Source of the DNA: JAKAWQ01 sp963745975
GTDB lineage: Bacteria; Pseudomonadota; Alphaproteobacteria; Acetobacterales; Acetobacteraceae
Reading direction: 5' to 3'
Assembly: GCA_963745975.1 (NCBI GenBank)
Contig: CAVUZJ010000026.1
Span: forward strand, 1 to 64,000
Length of the DNA stretch: 64,000 nucleotides
Positions 22,466 to 31,336 of the stretch are shown one piece after another. Under the pieces are notes generated by a model that worked only from the letters and a program-made list of their open reading frames with translations, ran no database searches and was not told the DNA's origin. Position 1 is the first letter of the stretch. Every line of letters starts with the position of its first letter. A program made the position numbers and the translations under genes.

Positions 22466-23593
22466 ATGAAGATCCGTTTCCGTGACCTCCCGCTCCGCCT
22501 CAAGATGTCGGTCGCCCCCGGGCTGCTGCTGCTGGCGCTGATCGGCGTCACCGCTTCCGCCGTGGTGCTGCTGCAAGGCGATCTCGCCGACTTCAATCGG
22601 CTGAACAACCAGGCGTTCGGGCGCGTCGCGGCGGTGACCGGGCTCGATCGAGAGATGAGCGGGATCCACGCGCGCCTCTACCAGCTTACCTCGGTCGGAG
22701 CGTCGAATGCGAACGAGCAGAAAGTGGCCGCGCTCGGCAAGGAGCTCAGCACCGACATCGCGGACTTGCCCGGCGCCGTCTCGGCAATGGATGCGGCGCT
22801 CGGCGCCGATCCGCGGACCGAGAATCTGGTGAGCGGGATCGGAGCGAGCCTCGGAGACTATGCGGCGTCTGCGCGCAGAGTGATCGAGATGGCCGGATTG
22901 AGCAGCTTCGCCGCGCTCGATTACATGAACGGCGCGCAGGCGGCGTACGACCGTTTCGTGAGCGAAGAGGCGGCGCTCGGCAACGTGGTTGTCGCCGAGA
23001 AGAACGCGCTCATCGACGGCGTTCGCGCCAAGACGGGCGAGGCGCGGCTGCTTTATGTGCTGGCGGCAGGCTGCGTCGCGGTGCTCGCCGCCGGCGTGAC
23101 GCTTTTTCTCGGCAGCCTGATTTCGCGCCCGGTGGTGGATCTGGCCGCGTCCCTGCATCGCCTTGCCGCCGGGGAGCTCTCGGTCGAGACGCCCTATTCC
23201 GGTCGGCGCGACGAAATCGGCGCGATCGCAGACGCGCTCGACGTCTTCAAGGCGACGGCGAACGAGGCGGCGCGGCTTTTGGCGGAGCGCGAGCGCGATC
23301 GCGAGACGGAGGCGCGTCGCGCCCGCGTGCTCACCGATCTCTCGCAAGGATTCGAGCGCGACGTGAGCGGAACGCTCGACACGGTTGCCGTGGCGGCGGA
23401 CGAGCTCAAGGGAACCGCCGGCACCATGGTGGCGACCGCGGCGCTCACCGACCGGCAATCCGGCGCCGCGGCGGCCGCGTCGCAGCAGGCGGCGACGAAC
23501 GTGGCGAGTGTGGCGACGGCGGCGGAGCAGTTCTCCGCTTTTCTCACATTCGCAAGCATCCGCCAGCGTCCGTTGAGCCTAGGAAAAGCCTAG
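22466..23593 (+). pseudogene. Methyl-accepting chemotaxis protein, 5' half (split by the integrated element)
   Basis: This is the sensor half of a transmembrane chemoreceptor: a first membrane helix (VAPGLLLLALIGVTASAVVLL), a periplasmic helical domain of about 160 residues, a second helix (LLYVLAAGCVAVLAAGVTLFLG), a HAMP region (SRPVVDLAASLHRLAAGELSVETPYSGRRDEIGAIADALDVF) and the first part of the signalling coiled coil up to TAAEQFSA. At 23538 the frame runs into element DNA and ends 18 codons later (FLTFASIRQRP...). Joined at the 20-bp repeat to 40919-41546 it gives one uninterrupted frame of 569 codons. ATG at 22457 is an equally possible start. As it stands the receptor lacks the kinase-control tip. 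Confidence 0.92.
23519..23538. other. attL core
   Basis: The left copy of the 20-bp core, which encodes AAEQFSA in the receptor frame. Inside it GCGGAG and CTCCGC form a 6-bp dyad around a 5-base centre (CAGTT), the layout expected of a tyrosine-recombinase crossover site. Bases 23539-23691 between it and the integrase hold further short repeats (ATTCG units) that could be arm-type binding sites, and a CTAGG/CCTAG hairpin. Confidence 0.9.
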
Positions 23594-23691
23594 CTTCCTG
23601 GCCCACCCTTCTCTTCTGCCCCTTCGTATTCGTTCGCTTGCATTCGCGTCCGTTCGGACGTATGTAAGGGGGACAGAAGAGGGAACCCGTG

Positions 23692-24954
23692 ATGCCGAGG
23701 ATAGCTGTCCGCCTCACCGCCGCCGAGGTCAAAACCCTGCCGGCCCGCACGTCGCCGTATTGGGACGGGGATGGTCTCGGTCTTCGCGTCCGCGGCGCCG
23801 AGCGCGCGTTCTGGATCTATCGGTATCAGATTGACCGGGAGAAACGCGAACTTGGCCTCGGCCGCGCACGTGGGCCAAACGCGATCACGCTGGCCGCGGC
23901 GCGGGCTAAGCACGCCACGCTCCGGGCGATGGTCGAGAGCGGCACCCATCCGCCGAAGGCGCAAGAGAAGAAGAGAGCTGCGGCGGCGGCGGAAGCCAAG
24001 GCCCAAGCCGCCGGGATCACCTTCCGAGGGGTCGCCGACCACTACCTCAAGGCGCATGAGGCGAGCTGGGGCAATCCGAAGCACCGGAAGCAGTGGCGGA
24101 CCACGCTCGAAACATACGTGATGGTAGCGCTCGGGCCGATGCCGGTTTCGGCGGTCGGAACGGGCGAGATCATGAGCATCCTGGAGCCGATCTGGAGCAT
24201 GCGGCCCGAGACCGCATCGCGGGTGCGCGGGCGCATCGAGGCCGTCCTCGACTATGCAGCCGCCCGAGGCTGGCGCACCGGCGAGAACCCGGCGCGCTGG
24301 CGCGGCCATCTCCAAAAATTGCTCCCGGCCCGGAACAAGAAGCGGACCGTTCGGCACTTCGCGGCGCTCCCCTGGCAGGAGGCCGGGGCCTTCATGGCCC
24401 GCCTGAGAGAACAGGATGGTACTGCCGCCCGCGCGGCCGAGTTCGCGATCTTGACGGCCGCTCGATCGGCCGAGGCTCATGGGGCGCGGTGGGACGAAAT
24501 CTACCTCAACGAGCGCGTGTGGCGCGTCCCGGCGGCCAGGATGAAAGCGGGCGTCCAGCACGCCATTCCTCTATCGGAGCCGGCACTCGTTCTCCTGCGG
24601 CGCATGATCGGGGAGCGAACGGCACTCGATTCCCTGATCTTCCCGCATTATGGCGTCGCTCTCGGCGATCGGCGCATCTTGCGGGCCGTCAAGGCGGCGG
24701 CAGCCGATCCGAAGGCGACCCTGCACGGGTGGCGCGCGCTCTTCAAAACCTGGGCGACGGAGCGCACTGGATTTCCCCGCGAGGCGATTGAGATGAGTCT
24801 CGCCCATGCGGTGGGAGATGCGGTCGAACAGGCGTACCAGCGCGGCGACATGCTGGCTAAGCGGGAAAAATTGATGGAGGCATGGGGCGAATTCCTCGCT
24901 AAGCCAATGGTGGTCCGGGGCGACAATATCCGCGCCATTCGTGGGGCCGCATGA
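23692..24954 (+). CDS. int: Tyrosine-type site-specific integrase
   Basis: A 420-residue P4-type integrase. The N-terminal DUF4102-like arm-binding domain (SPYWDGDGLGLRVRGAERAFWIYRYQIDR) is followed by a core-binding SAM-like domain (about 108-200) and the catalytic domain. The catalytic residues fit Arg258 (TAARSAEAHGARW), Lys285, His345 and Arg348 (HGWRALF), His372 (LAHAVGDAVEQ) and Tyr382 (AYQR). It is the first gene inside attL, transcribed into the element. GTG at 23689 is an alternative start. Relatives usually use tRNA genes, but here the target is a protein-coding gene. Confidence 0.95.
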   Translation: MPRIAVRLTAAEVKTLPARTSPYWDGDGLGLRVRGAERAFWIYRYQIDREKRELGLGRARGPNAITLAAARAKHATLRAMVESGTHPPKAQEKKRAAAAAEAKAQAAGITFRGVADHYLKAHEASWGNPKHRKQWRTTLETYVMVALGPMPVSAVGTGEIMSILEPIWSMRPETASRVRGRIEAVLDYAAARGWRTGENPARWRGHLQKLLPARNKKRTVRHFAALPWQEAGAFMARLREQDGTAARAAEFAILTAARSAEAHGARWDEIYLNERVWRVPAARMKAGVQHAIPLSEPALVLLRRMIGERTALDSLIFPHYGVALGDRRILRAVKAAAADPKATLHGWRALFKTWATERTGFPREAIEMSLAHAVGDAVEQAYQRGDMLAKREKLMEAWGEFLAKPMVVRGDNIRAIRGAA

Positions 24955-25586
24955 TGGCGGACCTCACCTTGCGGCAGATCGTGGCGTATGAGCGCTCGAG
25001 CATCGTCTACCCCGACGAACTTTCGGATGCGATCCTAAATCGGATCGAGGACGATCCGGGAGGCCGGGCCGAGGCCGCGCTGGTCCGGATGAAGGTGGCG
25101 CGCCCTCACGTTCTTATATCTATTCTCGTGGGCACCATCCGCGTCGCCTCGGCGTGGCCCACCGTAATCGGAGAGCGCAAAGAACGGCCGCTCCAATTCG
25201 AAGGGGCCGCGGCCAACGCTCGGGCGCTTGCCGAATTCCTCGAAAGCCGATCGGCGAGTCATCTGGCAGCCGCGCAGAGCGATTTTCCCGAGGCGTTGAG
25301 AGCCCTGGCCGCGACGCTCGATGGGGAGGTGATCATCACCGGCCGCTCCCGTGGCCCAATGAACCGGAAGGCCAAGGGGGGGCGCGCGATAGAAATGGCG
25401 GCTCTTCGGGCCGTGGCGCGGGAAGTGCGGCGGCAAGGCGGCGAACCGCTGGATCACGATGCGATCCGGGAACTGGTGGAAGTCGCCCTCGACCGCGGGA
25501 TACCGGTTAATCGAATGAGGATAGCGGCTCGGACGATGGATTTACCATTGGGGAATGCAGTTCCTACCTCAATGGTGAAAACCTAG
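24951..25586 (+). CDS. Element protein of unknown function
   Basis: A 211-residue soluble protein overlapping the integrase stop by four bases (ATGA), so it is coupled to integrase translation. It is mostly helical, with a basic stretch in the middle (GRSRGPMNRKAKGGRAIEMAALRAVAREVRRQGG). The C-terminal part (HDAIRELVEVALDRGIPVNRMRIAARTM) could be a DNA-binding or adaptor region. I recognise no family. The position suggests a role with the integrase, such as directionality, but that is a guess. Confidence 0.65.
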   Translation: MMADLTLRQIVAYERSSIVYPDELSDAILNRIEDDPGGRAEAALVRMKVARPHVLISILVGTIRVASAWPTVIGERKERPLQFEGAAANARALAEFLESRSASHLAAAQSDFPEALRALAATLDGEVIITGRSRGPMNRKAKGGRAIEMAALRAVAREVRRQGGEPLDHDAIRELVEVALDRGIPVNRMRIAARTMDLPLGNAVPTSMVKT

Positions 25587-25692
25587 ACTATATCAGTCTT
25601 TTTCTAAAAATAATTGAGCTTTTCCGAGTTCTCCACGCTCCGTATCTTTCGCTCGTATTCGGGCGATAGCCGCCCAGCATCGGAGTGGAGAG

Positions 25693-25902
25693 ATGGACCT
25701 TAAGCCACTAGTCGTGCCGAAGCGCATCGCTCGCGGCCTCCTCGGCGTGGGACCCACGAAATTCTGGGAGATCGAGAAGGCGGGACTGGTCGAGAAAGTC
25801 GATGTCGCCGGCATCGAGATGATCCTGTATTCGAGCTTGGAGCATCTGATCGAGGCGGGCCGAGGCCCTGCCGCGCCGATTGTAGAGAGCACTGCCACAT
25901 AG
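25693..25902 (+). CDS. AlpA-like helix-turn-helix regulator/excisionase
   Basis: A 69-residue protein with the layout of AlpA/Xis winged-helix proteins: KRIARGLLGVGPTKFWEIEKAGLVEKVDVAGIEMILYSSLEHLIEAG. The helix-turn-helix is at about residues 13-31 and a beta wing follows. Such proteins activate excision or early transcription in P4-like phages and satellites. It has a GGAGAG ribosome site 2 bases before the ATG. The preceding gap (25587-25692) is AT-rich and probably contains its promoter. Confidence 0.6.
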   Translation: MDLKPLVVPKRIARGLLGVGPTKFWEIEKAGLVEKVDVAGIEMILYSSLEHLIEAGRGPAAPIVESTAT

Positions 25903-26025
25903 CAAACCGCCGCCCGGGAACCGGAGCGGCGGCGCTTGGACTTATGAAGGATCATCGGCTCGCACCTTTGATTTAGCAGTTCAGGTTGCAGTTCGCAAGG
26001 GCTTCTCTGGTGGCATGGAGATTTC

Positions 26026-27456
26026 ATGTCGCCAAATTTGAGGGACTATCAGAAGAAAGACGTTGAGCGGATACGCGCCGCTTTCGGCAGCGGACGCCGT
26101 CGTGTCCTGTACGTCGCGCCGACCGGGAGCGGAAAGACAGTCACGTTTGCCTACGTCGCCGCGAACGCGGTGGCGAAGGGCAAGACCGTCGTCATTCTCG
26201 GCCATCGCATCGAGATAACTGAGCAGATCGGCGCCGCCCTGGCCGCCATGGAAGTGCGGCACGGCCGCATCCAGCCCGGCCATCCGATGATGGACGCCAT
26301 CGTTCAGGTGGCTATGGTGCAGACCGTCGCGCGGAGGCTCGATAAAATCGCCGCGCCGGACCTCGTCGTCATCGATGAAGCGCACCACGCCGTCGCTGGC
26401 ACCTGGCAGAAGGTTCTCGACGCTTGGCCGAAGGCGAAGATCTTGGGCGTCACGGCGACGCCAGAGCGTCTCGATGGCCGCGGACTTGGCGACGTGTTTG
26501 ACGAGATGGTGATCGGTCCCGACGTTGCCGATCTGATCGGCCAGGGCTTCATCGCGCCGTTCACCTACATCGCGCCCGACGCGGAGATCGACCTCTCTGG
26601 CGTGCGAACGCTTGGTGGTGACTTCATAGCATCCGACCTCGCGGCAGCGGTGGACCGCAATGTCATCACCGGAAACGTCGTCGAGCATTACCGCAAGCAC
26701 TTATCCGGCCGCACCGCGATTTGTTTTTGCATCACTGTGGCGCACGCCGAGCACGTCGCAGCGGAATTCCGCGCCAACGGCGTAACCGCCGCCTCCATCG
26801 ACGGCACCATGACATCAGCCGAGCGGACTTCTCTGGTCACCCGTCTGCGCGACGGCGAGCTTCGTGTTCTCACCAGTTGCGAGCTGATCTCTGAGGGCTT
26901 CGATGCCCCCGCTGTCGGCGGCGCGATTCTCTTGAGACCGACGCAATCTTTTGCCTTGTTCCGGCAACAAGTAGGGCGTTGCCTGCGGCCGAAGCCGGAC
27001 GGATCGGCCGCCGTCATATTGGACCACGTTGGTAACGTTTTTCGGCACGGCCTCCCCGACGCGCCGCATGAATGGTCACTCGATAGCGCCAAGCGTCGCA
27101 ATGGCGAGAAGGTCGCACCGGCAGTCCGGAAATGCCGCGCGTGCAGTATCGTTTTTCCGATCGGTGCGACGCCGGACGGCGACTGCCCGTCTCCCGACGC
27201 TCCCGACTGCTTCTTCATGCACGTTGACATTCCGAAGGAGACCAGCGGCACCCTCGCGGAGATCAGTTTCAACCCGCCTTGGGCGGAGGGGATCGACATC
27301 CGCACTGCTCGCGGGCGCGACTTCTTCCGCCTGGTGGAACTCGCGGGCGATAGATACGAACGGCTCCGCCTTATCCAGGTCGTGCGCGGATACAAGGCGG
27401 CCTGGACGTGGCACCGCCGACGCGAGGCAGCCGAGCAGAGCGAGGTGGTGTCATGA
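26026..27456 (+). CDS. Superfamily 2 DEAD/DEAH-box helicase
   Basis: A 476-residue helicase of the RecG/UvrB/SSL2-like SF2 group. It has a Q-like motif LRDYQKKDVERI (5-16), Walker A APTGSGKT (31-38), DEAH at 117-120 (VVIDEAHHAV), motif III VTATPERLDG, and motif VI FRQQVGRCLRPKPDG near residue 310. A small cysteine cluster (CRACSIVFPIG..DCPSPDAPDC, about 369-394) may bind zinc. It is the first gene of a coupled replication cluster, with ATGA overlaps leading into the next two genes. Likely role: duplex opening during replication of the element. Confidence 0.9.
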   Translation: MSPNLRDYQKKDVERIRAAFGSGRRRVLYVAPTGSGKTVTFAYVAANAVAKGKTVVILGHRIEITEQIGAALAAMEVRHGRIQPGHPMMDAIVQVAMVQTVARRLDKIAAPDLVVIDEAHHAVAGTWQKVLDAWPKAKILGVTATPERLDGRGLGDVFDEMVIGPDVADLIGQGFIAPFTYIAPDAEIDLSGVRTLGGDFIASDLAAAVDRNVITGNVVEHYRKHLSGRTAICFCITVAHAEHVAAEFRANGVTAASIDGTMTSAERTSLVTRLRDGELRVLTSCELISEGFDAPAVGGAILLRPTQSFALFRQQVGRCLRPKPDGSAAVILDHVGNVFRHGLPDAPHEWSLDSAKRRNGEKVAPAVRKCRACSIVFPIGATPDGDCPSPDAPDCFFMHVDIPKETSGTLAEISFNPPWAEGIDIRTARGRDFFRLVELAGDRYERLRLIQVVRGYKAAWTWHRRREAAEQSEVVS

Positions 27457-27983
27457 GTTGCCCCCTCGGCCCGTGCATCTGTATGCTCTGCCGTCACAGA
27501 TACCTGGACGTTTCAACTTGCGCCGACCGCTTATCTGTGACTGCGGGGGAAGACAGCAGGATAAAAGTGAGTGGCCGCTGCACTCGATGTCACCAGCCCC
27601 TCGGGGATGCCGCCTTCCTCGTAAACGACACGGTCGCGTGGCGGATCGTGCGGGATATCGCGATGACGCAACGAGAGGCGGTTCTCGTCTGCACGCATTG
27701 CGCGACCGACCAGGAAATTTCTCGGCATGCGGCATACGGCCTCATAGACCGCTGCCTGAACTGCCAACGCAAAATCCGAGTTGCCGTCTGCGGGCACAAG
27801 GGCGGCTGCCCCAAAAGGCCCTTCTGCGACAATGCCTGCTATCGGCAACACTTTCGCAAAAAGCGCCGAAGCAAAAATATGTTTTGCACCGTCTGCAATA
27901 TCGGCTTCGCGGCATCCCGAAAAGATGCGCGGTTCTGTTCCGACGCCTGCCGGCAGTGGGCGTACCGGCGGAGGGCAGCATGA
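27453..27983 (+). CDS. Cysteine-rich multi-zinc-ribbon protein
   Basis: A 176-residue protein with about 20 cysteines arranged as CxxC pairs: CPLGPCICMLC at the N-terminus, CTRCHQPLG, CTHCATDQE, CLNCQRKIRVAVCGHKGGCPKRPFC, CNIGFAA and CSDAC. This is a chain of several zinc ribbons or knuckles ending in a basic tail. The start is the ATG at 27453, overlapping the helicase stop, and its own stop overlaps the primase start. It lies between a helicase and a primase, so nucleic-acid binding in replication is likely. I do not recognise the family. Confidence 0.7.
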   Translation: MSCPLGPCICMLCRHRYLDVSTCADRLSVTAGEDSRIKVSGRCTRCHQPLGDAAFLVNDTVAWRIVRDIAMTQREAVLVCTHCATDQEISRHAAYGLIDRCLNCQRKIRVAVCGHKGGCPKRPFCDNACYRQHFRKKRRSKNMFCTVCNIGFAASRKDARFCSDACRQWAYRRRAA

Positions 27984-28840
27984 ACGTCACCGCTCCCGAC
28001 ATCGCCATGCGGCTCGGCTTGAAGCGATACCCGCATTCGTGGCGAGGCCGATGCCCGGTCTGCGATTACAAGGGCGCGACGTTCGCCGTGCGCGCCGGCA
28101 GGGGCAACCGCCCCAGCCTTTATTGCGCGAACGGATGCAGCCGCGACGATCTCGACCGCGCATTGCAGGCGGTCTTCGCGGGAAACTGGCAGCCGCCGGA
28201 ACGGCCGGACGCAGAGAGTGAAGCCGAGGTCCGCGAGCGCAAGCAGGCAGCCGCGTTGCGCATATGGAACGGCGCCGACCCGGTGCGCGTCACGGCCGCC
28301 GAACTCTACCTGCGGCATCGTCATCTCGAGCACGTCATCGGATCGGCCGCGCTTCGCTATCGCCGCGATGTTCCGCATCCCGAGGCCGGCCGCACTCCGG
28401 CCATGATAGCGCTCGTGCACGCGATAGATGACCGACCGCTCGGAATTCACCGGACATACGTCGCACCAGACGGCCGAAAGGCGAACGTCGAGCCGGCCAA
28501 GGCTTCGCTCGGGCCGATTTGGGGCGGCGCCATTCGGCTTGATCCCGTCGCGCGCGAGCTGGTGATCGGCGAAGGGATCGAGACCAGCGCATCGGCCGGT
28601 AAGCTGCTCGGCCTGCCGGCATGGGCCGCGATCAGCGCGGGAAATCTGGCGCGCGGGCTCGTGCTCGCGCCCGAAGTTCGCAGCATCATCATCGCTGCCG
28701 ATACCGATCCGCCAGGCGAACGCGCCGCGAGGGACGCTGCGCTGCGCTGGTCACGCGAGGGGCGAAAGGTCCGTATCGCGAGACCAGATAGAGAAAACTG
28801 TGATTTTAACGATATTGTTTTGGAGCATGCCGATGCGTGA
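27980..28840 (+). CDS. Phage-type primase with zinc finger and TOPRIM domain
   Basis: A 286-residue protein. The N-terminal zinc finger CPVCDYKGATFAVRA..LYCANGC (about residues 25-52) resembles the CHC2-like finger of P4-type primases. The C-terminal TOPRIM fold is LVIGEGIETSASAGKLLG (about 194-211, catalytic Glu in GEG), with IIIAADTDPPGERAARDAALRW supplying the Asp pair. The ATG overlaps the preceding stop (ATGA). With the following VirE-type ATPase it forms the usual split primase/helicase replication module. Confidence 0.85.
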   Translation: MNVTAPDIAMRLGLKRYPHSWRGRCPVCDYKGATFAVRAGRGNRPSLYCANGCSRDDLDRALQAVFAGNWQPPERPDAESEAEVRERKQAAALRIWNGADPVRVTAAELYLRHRHLEHVIGSAALRYRRDVPHPEAGRTPAMIALVHAIDDRPLGIHRTYVAPDGRKANVEPAKASLGPIWGGAIRLDPVARELVIGEGIETSASAGKLLGLPAWAAISAGNLARGLVLAPEVRSIIIAADTDPPGERAARDAALRWSREGRKVRIARPDRENCDFNDIVLEHADA

Positions 28841-30065
28841 CGATGGATTCCATGTCCGGCGATGCGACTGGCTCAGCGCCTGCCAAGTCGATAGCAATGC
28901 CGAACCGCGGCCGAATCTCTTCAATACCATGCTCGCGTTGCGCGGTGACGACCGGCTCGGCGAGCTCTTCACCTATAATCAGATGGAACGCTCGGCCATC
29001 CTGAACCATCCGGTCCCTGGGCAGAAAGGAGCAAACGGGCAGTTCACGCCGCATCCCGTCTCCGACACCGACGTTTCCGCTCTTCAGGAATTCTTGCAGC
29101 TAAGCGGCCTCGAGAAAATCGGCCGGGATGTAACCTATCAGGCCGTGGACCTCCACGCCCAAGAGCACGCCTTCCACCCGGTGCGCGATTATCTCGACGG
29201 GCTGAAGTGGGACGGGACGCAGCGGCTCGACCGCTTCCTCGCTTACTATTTCGGCGCTGAACAAAACGACTACACCTCGGCTGTCGGCCGGATGTTCCTG
29301 ATCTCGATGGTCGCCAGGATCTACCAGCCCGGTTGCCAATGTGATTATATGCTCATCCTCGAAGGCAAGCAGGGAATACTCAAGTCCTCCGCCTGCAAAA
29401 TCCTCGCCGGAGAATGGTACAGCGAGAACTTGCCCGATCTCAAGAGCGATCCCGTGCGCGTTTCCCAGCACCTACGCGGCAAGTGGCTGATCGAAATCAG
29501 CGAACTGTCCTCGATATCGAGAGCCGAGGCGGAGGAGCTCAAGGCCTTCATTACGCAGAAGGTGGAGAACTACACCCCAAAATTCGGGCGAAAGGAAGTC
29601 ATCGAGCCGCGGCAGTGCGTCTTTGTCGGCACCACAAACAAGGAAAACTACTTGCGGGATGAAACCGGCGGACGCCGGAATTGGCCGGTCCACGCGAATA
29701 TTATTGATCTCACCGCCCTCAAGCATGACCGCGACCAGCTCTTCGCGGAGGCCGTGACGCTCTACCGGCAAGGTGCGCCTTGGTGGCCGGAGGCGGAATT
29801 CGAACGCGAGAATATCACGCCCGAGCAAGACGAGCGGTACGAGGGCGACGCGTGGGAAGACGCCATCGGCGACTATCTGAGCACCCAAGGCCGCGTCACC
29901 ATCCTCCAGGTCGCCCAGGAGGCACTCCATATCGACTTGCCAAAAATCGGGACCATCGATCAGAGACGCATTGCCGCGATCCTTGTGCATATGCACTGGG
30001 TTCGCGCTAAGCGGACCAACGGTAAACGTTTCTGGACCCCCCCAACACAAGGAGCATCCCCATGA
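28833..30065 (+). CDS. VirE/D5-like superfamily 3 replicative ATPase
   Basis: A 410-residue 'virulence-associated E' family protein. The Walker A variant is EGKQGILKSS at about residues 177-186, Walker B is KWLIEISELSS near 220, and the sensor/arginine-finger region is GTTNKENYLRDETGGRRNWPV near 265-285. The start at 28833 is preferred over the ATG at 28827 because the GGAG at 28822-28825 then has a seven-base spacing. It overlaps the primase end. Expected role: helicase of the element's own replication. Confidence 0.9.
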   Translation: MRDDGFHVRRCDWLSACQVDSNAEPRPNLFNTMLALRGDDRLGELFTYNQMERSAILNHPVPGQKGANGQFTPHPVSDTDVSALQEFLQLSGLEKIGRDVTYQAVDLHAQEHAFHPVRDYLDGLKWDGTQRLDRFLAYYFGAEQNDYTSAVGRMFLISMVARIYQPGCQCDYMLILEGKQGILKSSACKILAGEWYSENLPDLKSDPVRVSQHLRGKWLIEISELSSISRAEAEELKAFITQKVENYTPKFGRKEVIEPRQCVFVGTTNKENYLRDETGGRRNWPVHANIIDLTALKHDRDQLFAEAVTLYRQGAPWWPEAEFERENITPEQDERYEGDAWEDAIGDYLSTQGRVTILQVAQEALHIDLPKIGTIDQRRIAAILVHMHWVRAKRTNGKRFWTPPTQGASP

Positions 30066-30655
30066 AACGGACATCAATGGAGGAGAAGAGCGAGACAGCC
30101 CTCCGCACAAGTCTCGAACTCGCAACCCTCTACGCAGCCCTCTGCCCGGTGCCGAATATCGTCGGCCCCGCTTACGGCGCAGCACACTGTAAACGCGCAT
30201 CCAATGTAGTTCGCGCTTTCGAGCGTTTGCTCAAGAGCTTGGAATTCAGCATCCTCCGCAGCACCTACTATGCCAACCAAGCCGAACTCGATGCATGGAG
30301 ATCCTATCCCTCCCGGGATGCGCGGAATTGGCTGCGCGAGCGCATCGGCGAGCCTCCGTTCACAGAAGAGCAAAAACGGTCCCCCCGCCACGGGTTCGAC
30401 CCGCCACTATCCGCAGCCGAGCACCTACGCCTCGGAGCCGATCTCAAAAACACCGCCAGCGCGCTCTCTAAGGCGGAGGCAGTCCTTGGCAACGCCTTCG
30501 GGAAGGATAGCGACCTCCGCCGCCGAGCCGCCCGGGCTAATCGCCTCCTCCTGACCCTCCGAACCCACCTGGACAACGTCGTGCACCGGGAACAACCCCC
30601 CGAGATCCGCGGCCAAAACACCTCGGCCATCTACTTCGGCCCGTTATCGGAGTGA
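30062..30655 (+). CDS. Element protein of unknown function
   Basis: A 197-residue protein overlapping the VirE-type gene by ATGA, so it belongs to the replication operon as its last gene. The sequence is rich in alanine, arginine and leucine helices (FERLLKSLEFSILRSTYYANQAELDAWRSY; LKNTASALSKAEAVLGNAFG) with no membrane segment or cysteine cluster. No family is recognised. The next gene starts about 300 bases later. Confidence 0.6.
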   Translation: MKRTSMEEKSETALRTSLELATLYAALCPVPNIVGPAYGAAHCKRASNVVRAFERLLKSLEFSILRSTYYANQAELDAWRSYPSRDARNWLRERIGEPPFTEEQKRSPRHGFDPPLSAAEHLRLGADLKNTASALSKAEAVLGNAFGKDSDLRRRAARANRLLLTLRTHLDNVVHREQPPEIRGQNTSAIYFGPLSE

Positions 30656-30952
30656 CGCAGTGACGCACTGTGACCCATTTCCTATTAAAGCCCTGTCGCG
30701 CGCGCGTAGGAGTGGTCTTATAGGGGGGCGTGGCAAGTGCGTCACCGTCACCCCTGGCGCGCTTCGATGGTCTCGGGGGGCCTTCCATACTTCCGACGCG
30801 GTCAGCCCCCCGAACCGTTCGGCGCTGGGAAGTTTCCCGTGTTTGCTGAGGAGCCATCGTCCTCCGCTATACGAATGATATTAGGAACTTATTATGCCTC
30901 GGTGGCGTCGTCCCCCTTTCCATTCCCATGCGTCAATGCTATATCTCGCCGC
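30656..30952. other. Gap between replication and packaging modules
   Basis: 297 bases without a gene I would defend. A GTG-started 72-codon frame (30660-30878) overlaps it but has no homology cue and an arginine/serine/proline-rich composition like background. The sequence holds several TGACGCA/GTGACGC words and a run of G at 30723-30729. It probably carries the promoter for the terminase operon. Confidence 0.4.
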
Positions 30953-31336
30953 ATGTCAGAAGACGCCACCCTCCGCTCAACTTCGCCGTCCCGGGACACG
31001 GGACGGCTGAGAACGCCGCGCGTGTTCAATCGGCAATCTAAGGAACGGTTCGCCCGTGAACGTCGACTTTCCCTTCTCGCTCATCTCGGGCGTCCAGCTA
31101 GCTATCCCGAGCGGCTTATTGTCGCCCGTTTGGTCGCAATCGAATGGGAACTTTTGCGAATGGACGCCCGGATCGATGCGGGCGAGGTTCTATCCGGGCA
31201 CGCGCTCCGGGCACGGCTCGCGGGCGAGAATTGGCTTCGTCTGGACCTTCAGGCTCTTGGCCTTCGGCCGGCCGCCGACCGCGAGCCGACGGTAGACGAG
31301 CTACTCGCCGCTATCCATGGGGGGAAGAACCGATGA
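30953..31336 (+). CDS. Putative terminase small subunit
   Basis: A 127-residue protein directly upstream of, and overlapping by ATGA with, the large terminase. The helical core YPERLIVARLVAIEWELLRMDARIDAGEVLSGHALRARLAGENWLRLDLQALGL is the type of small protein found before large terminases in alphaproteobacterial prophages (from memory of the pattern, not a search). The basic N-terminus is consistent with DNA binding. A start at 30875 would add 26 residues. The role is inferred mainly from position. Confidence 0.5.
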   Translation: MSEDATLRSTSPSRDTGRLRTPRVFNRQSKERFARERRLSLLAHLGRPASYPERLIVARLVAIEWELLRMDARIDAGEVLSGHALRARLAGENWLRLDLQALGLRPAADREPTVDELLAAIHGGKNR

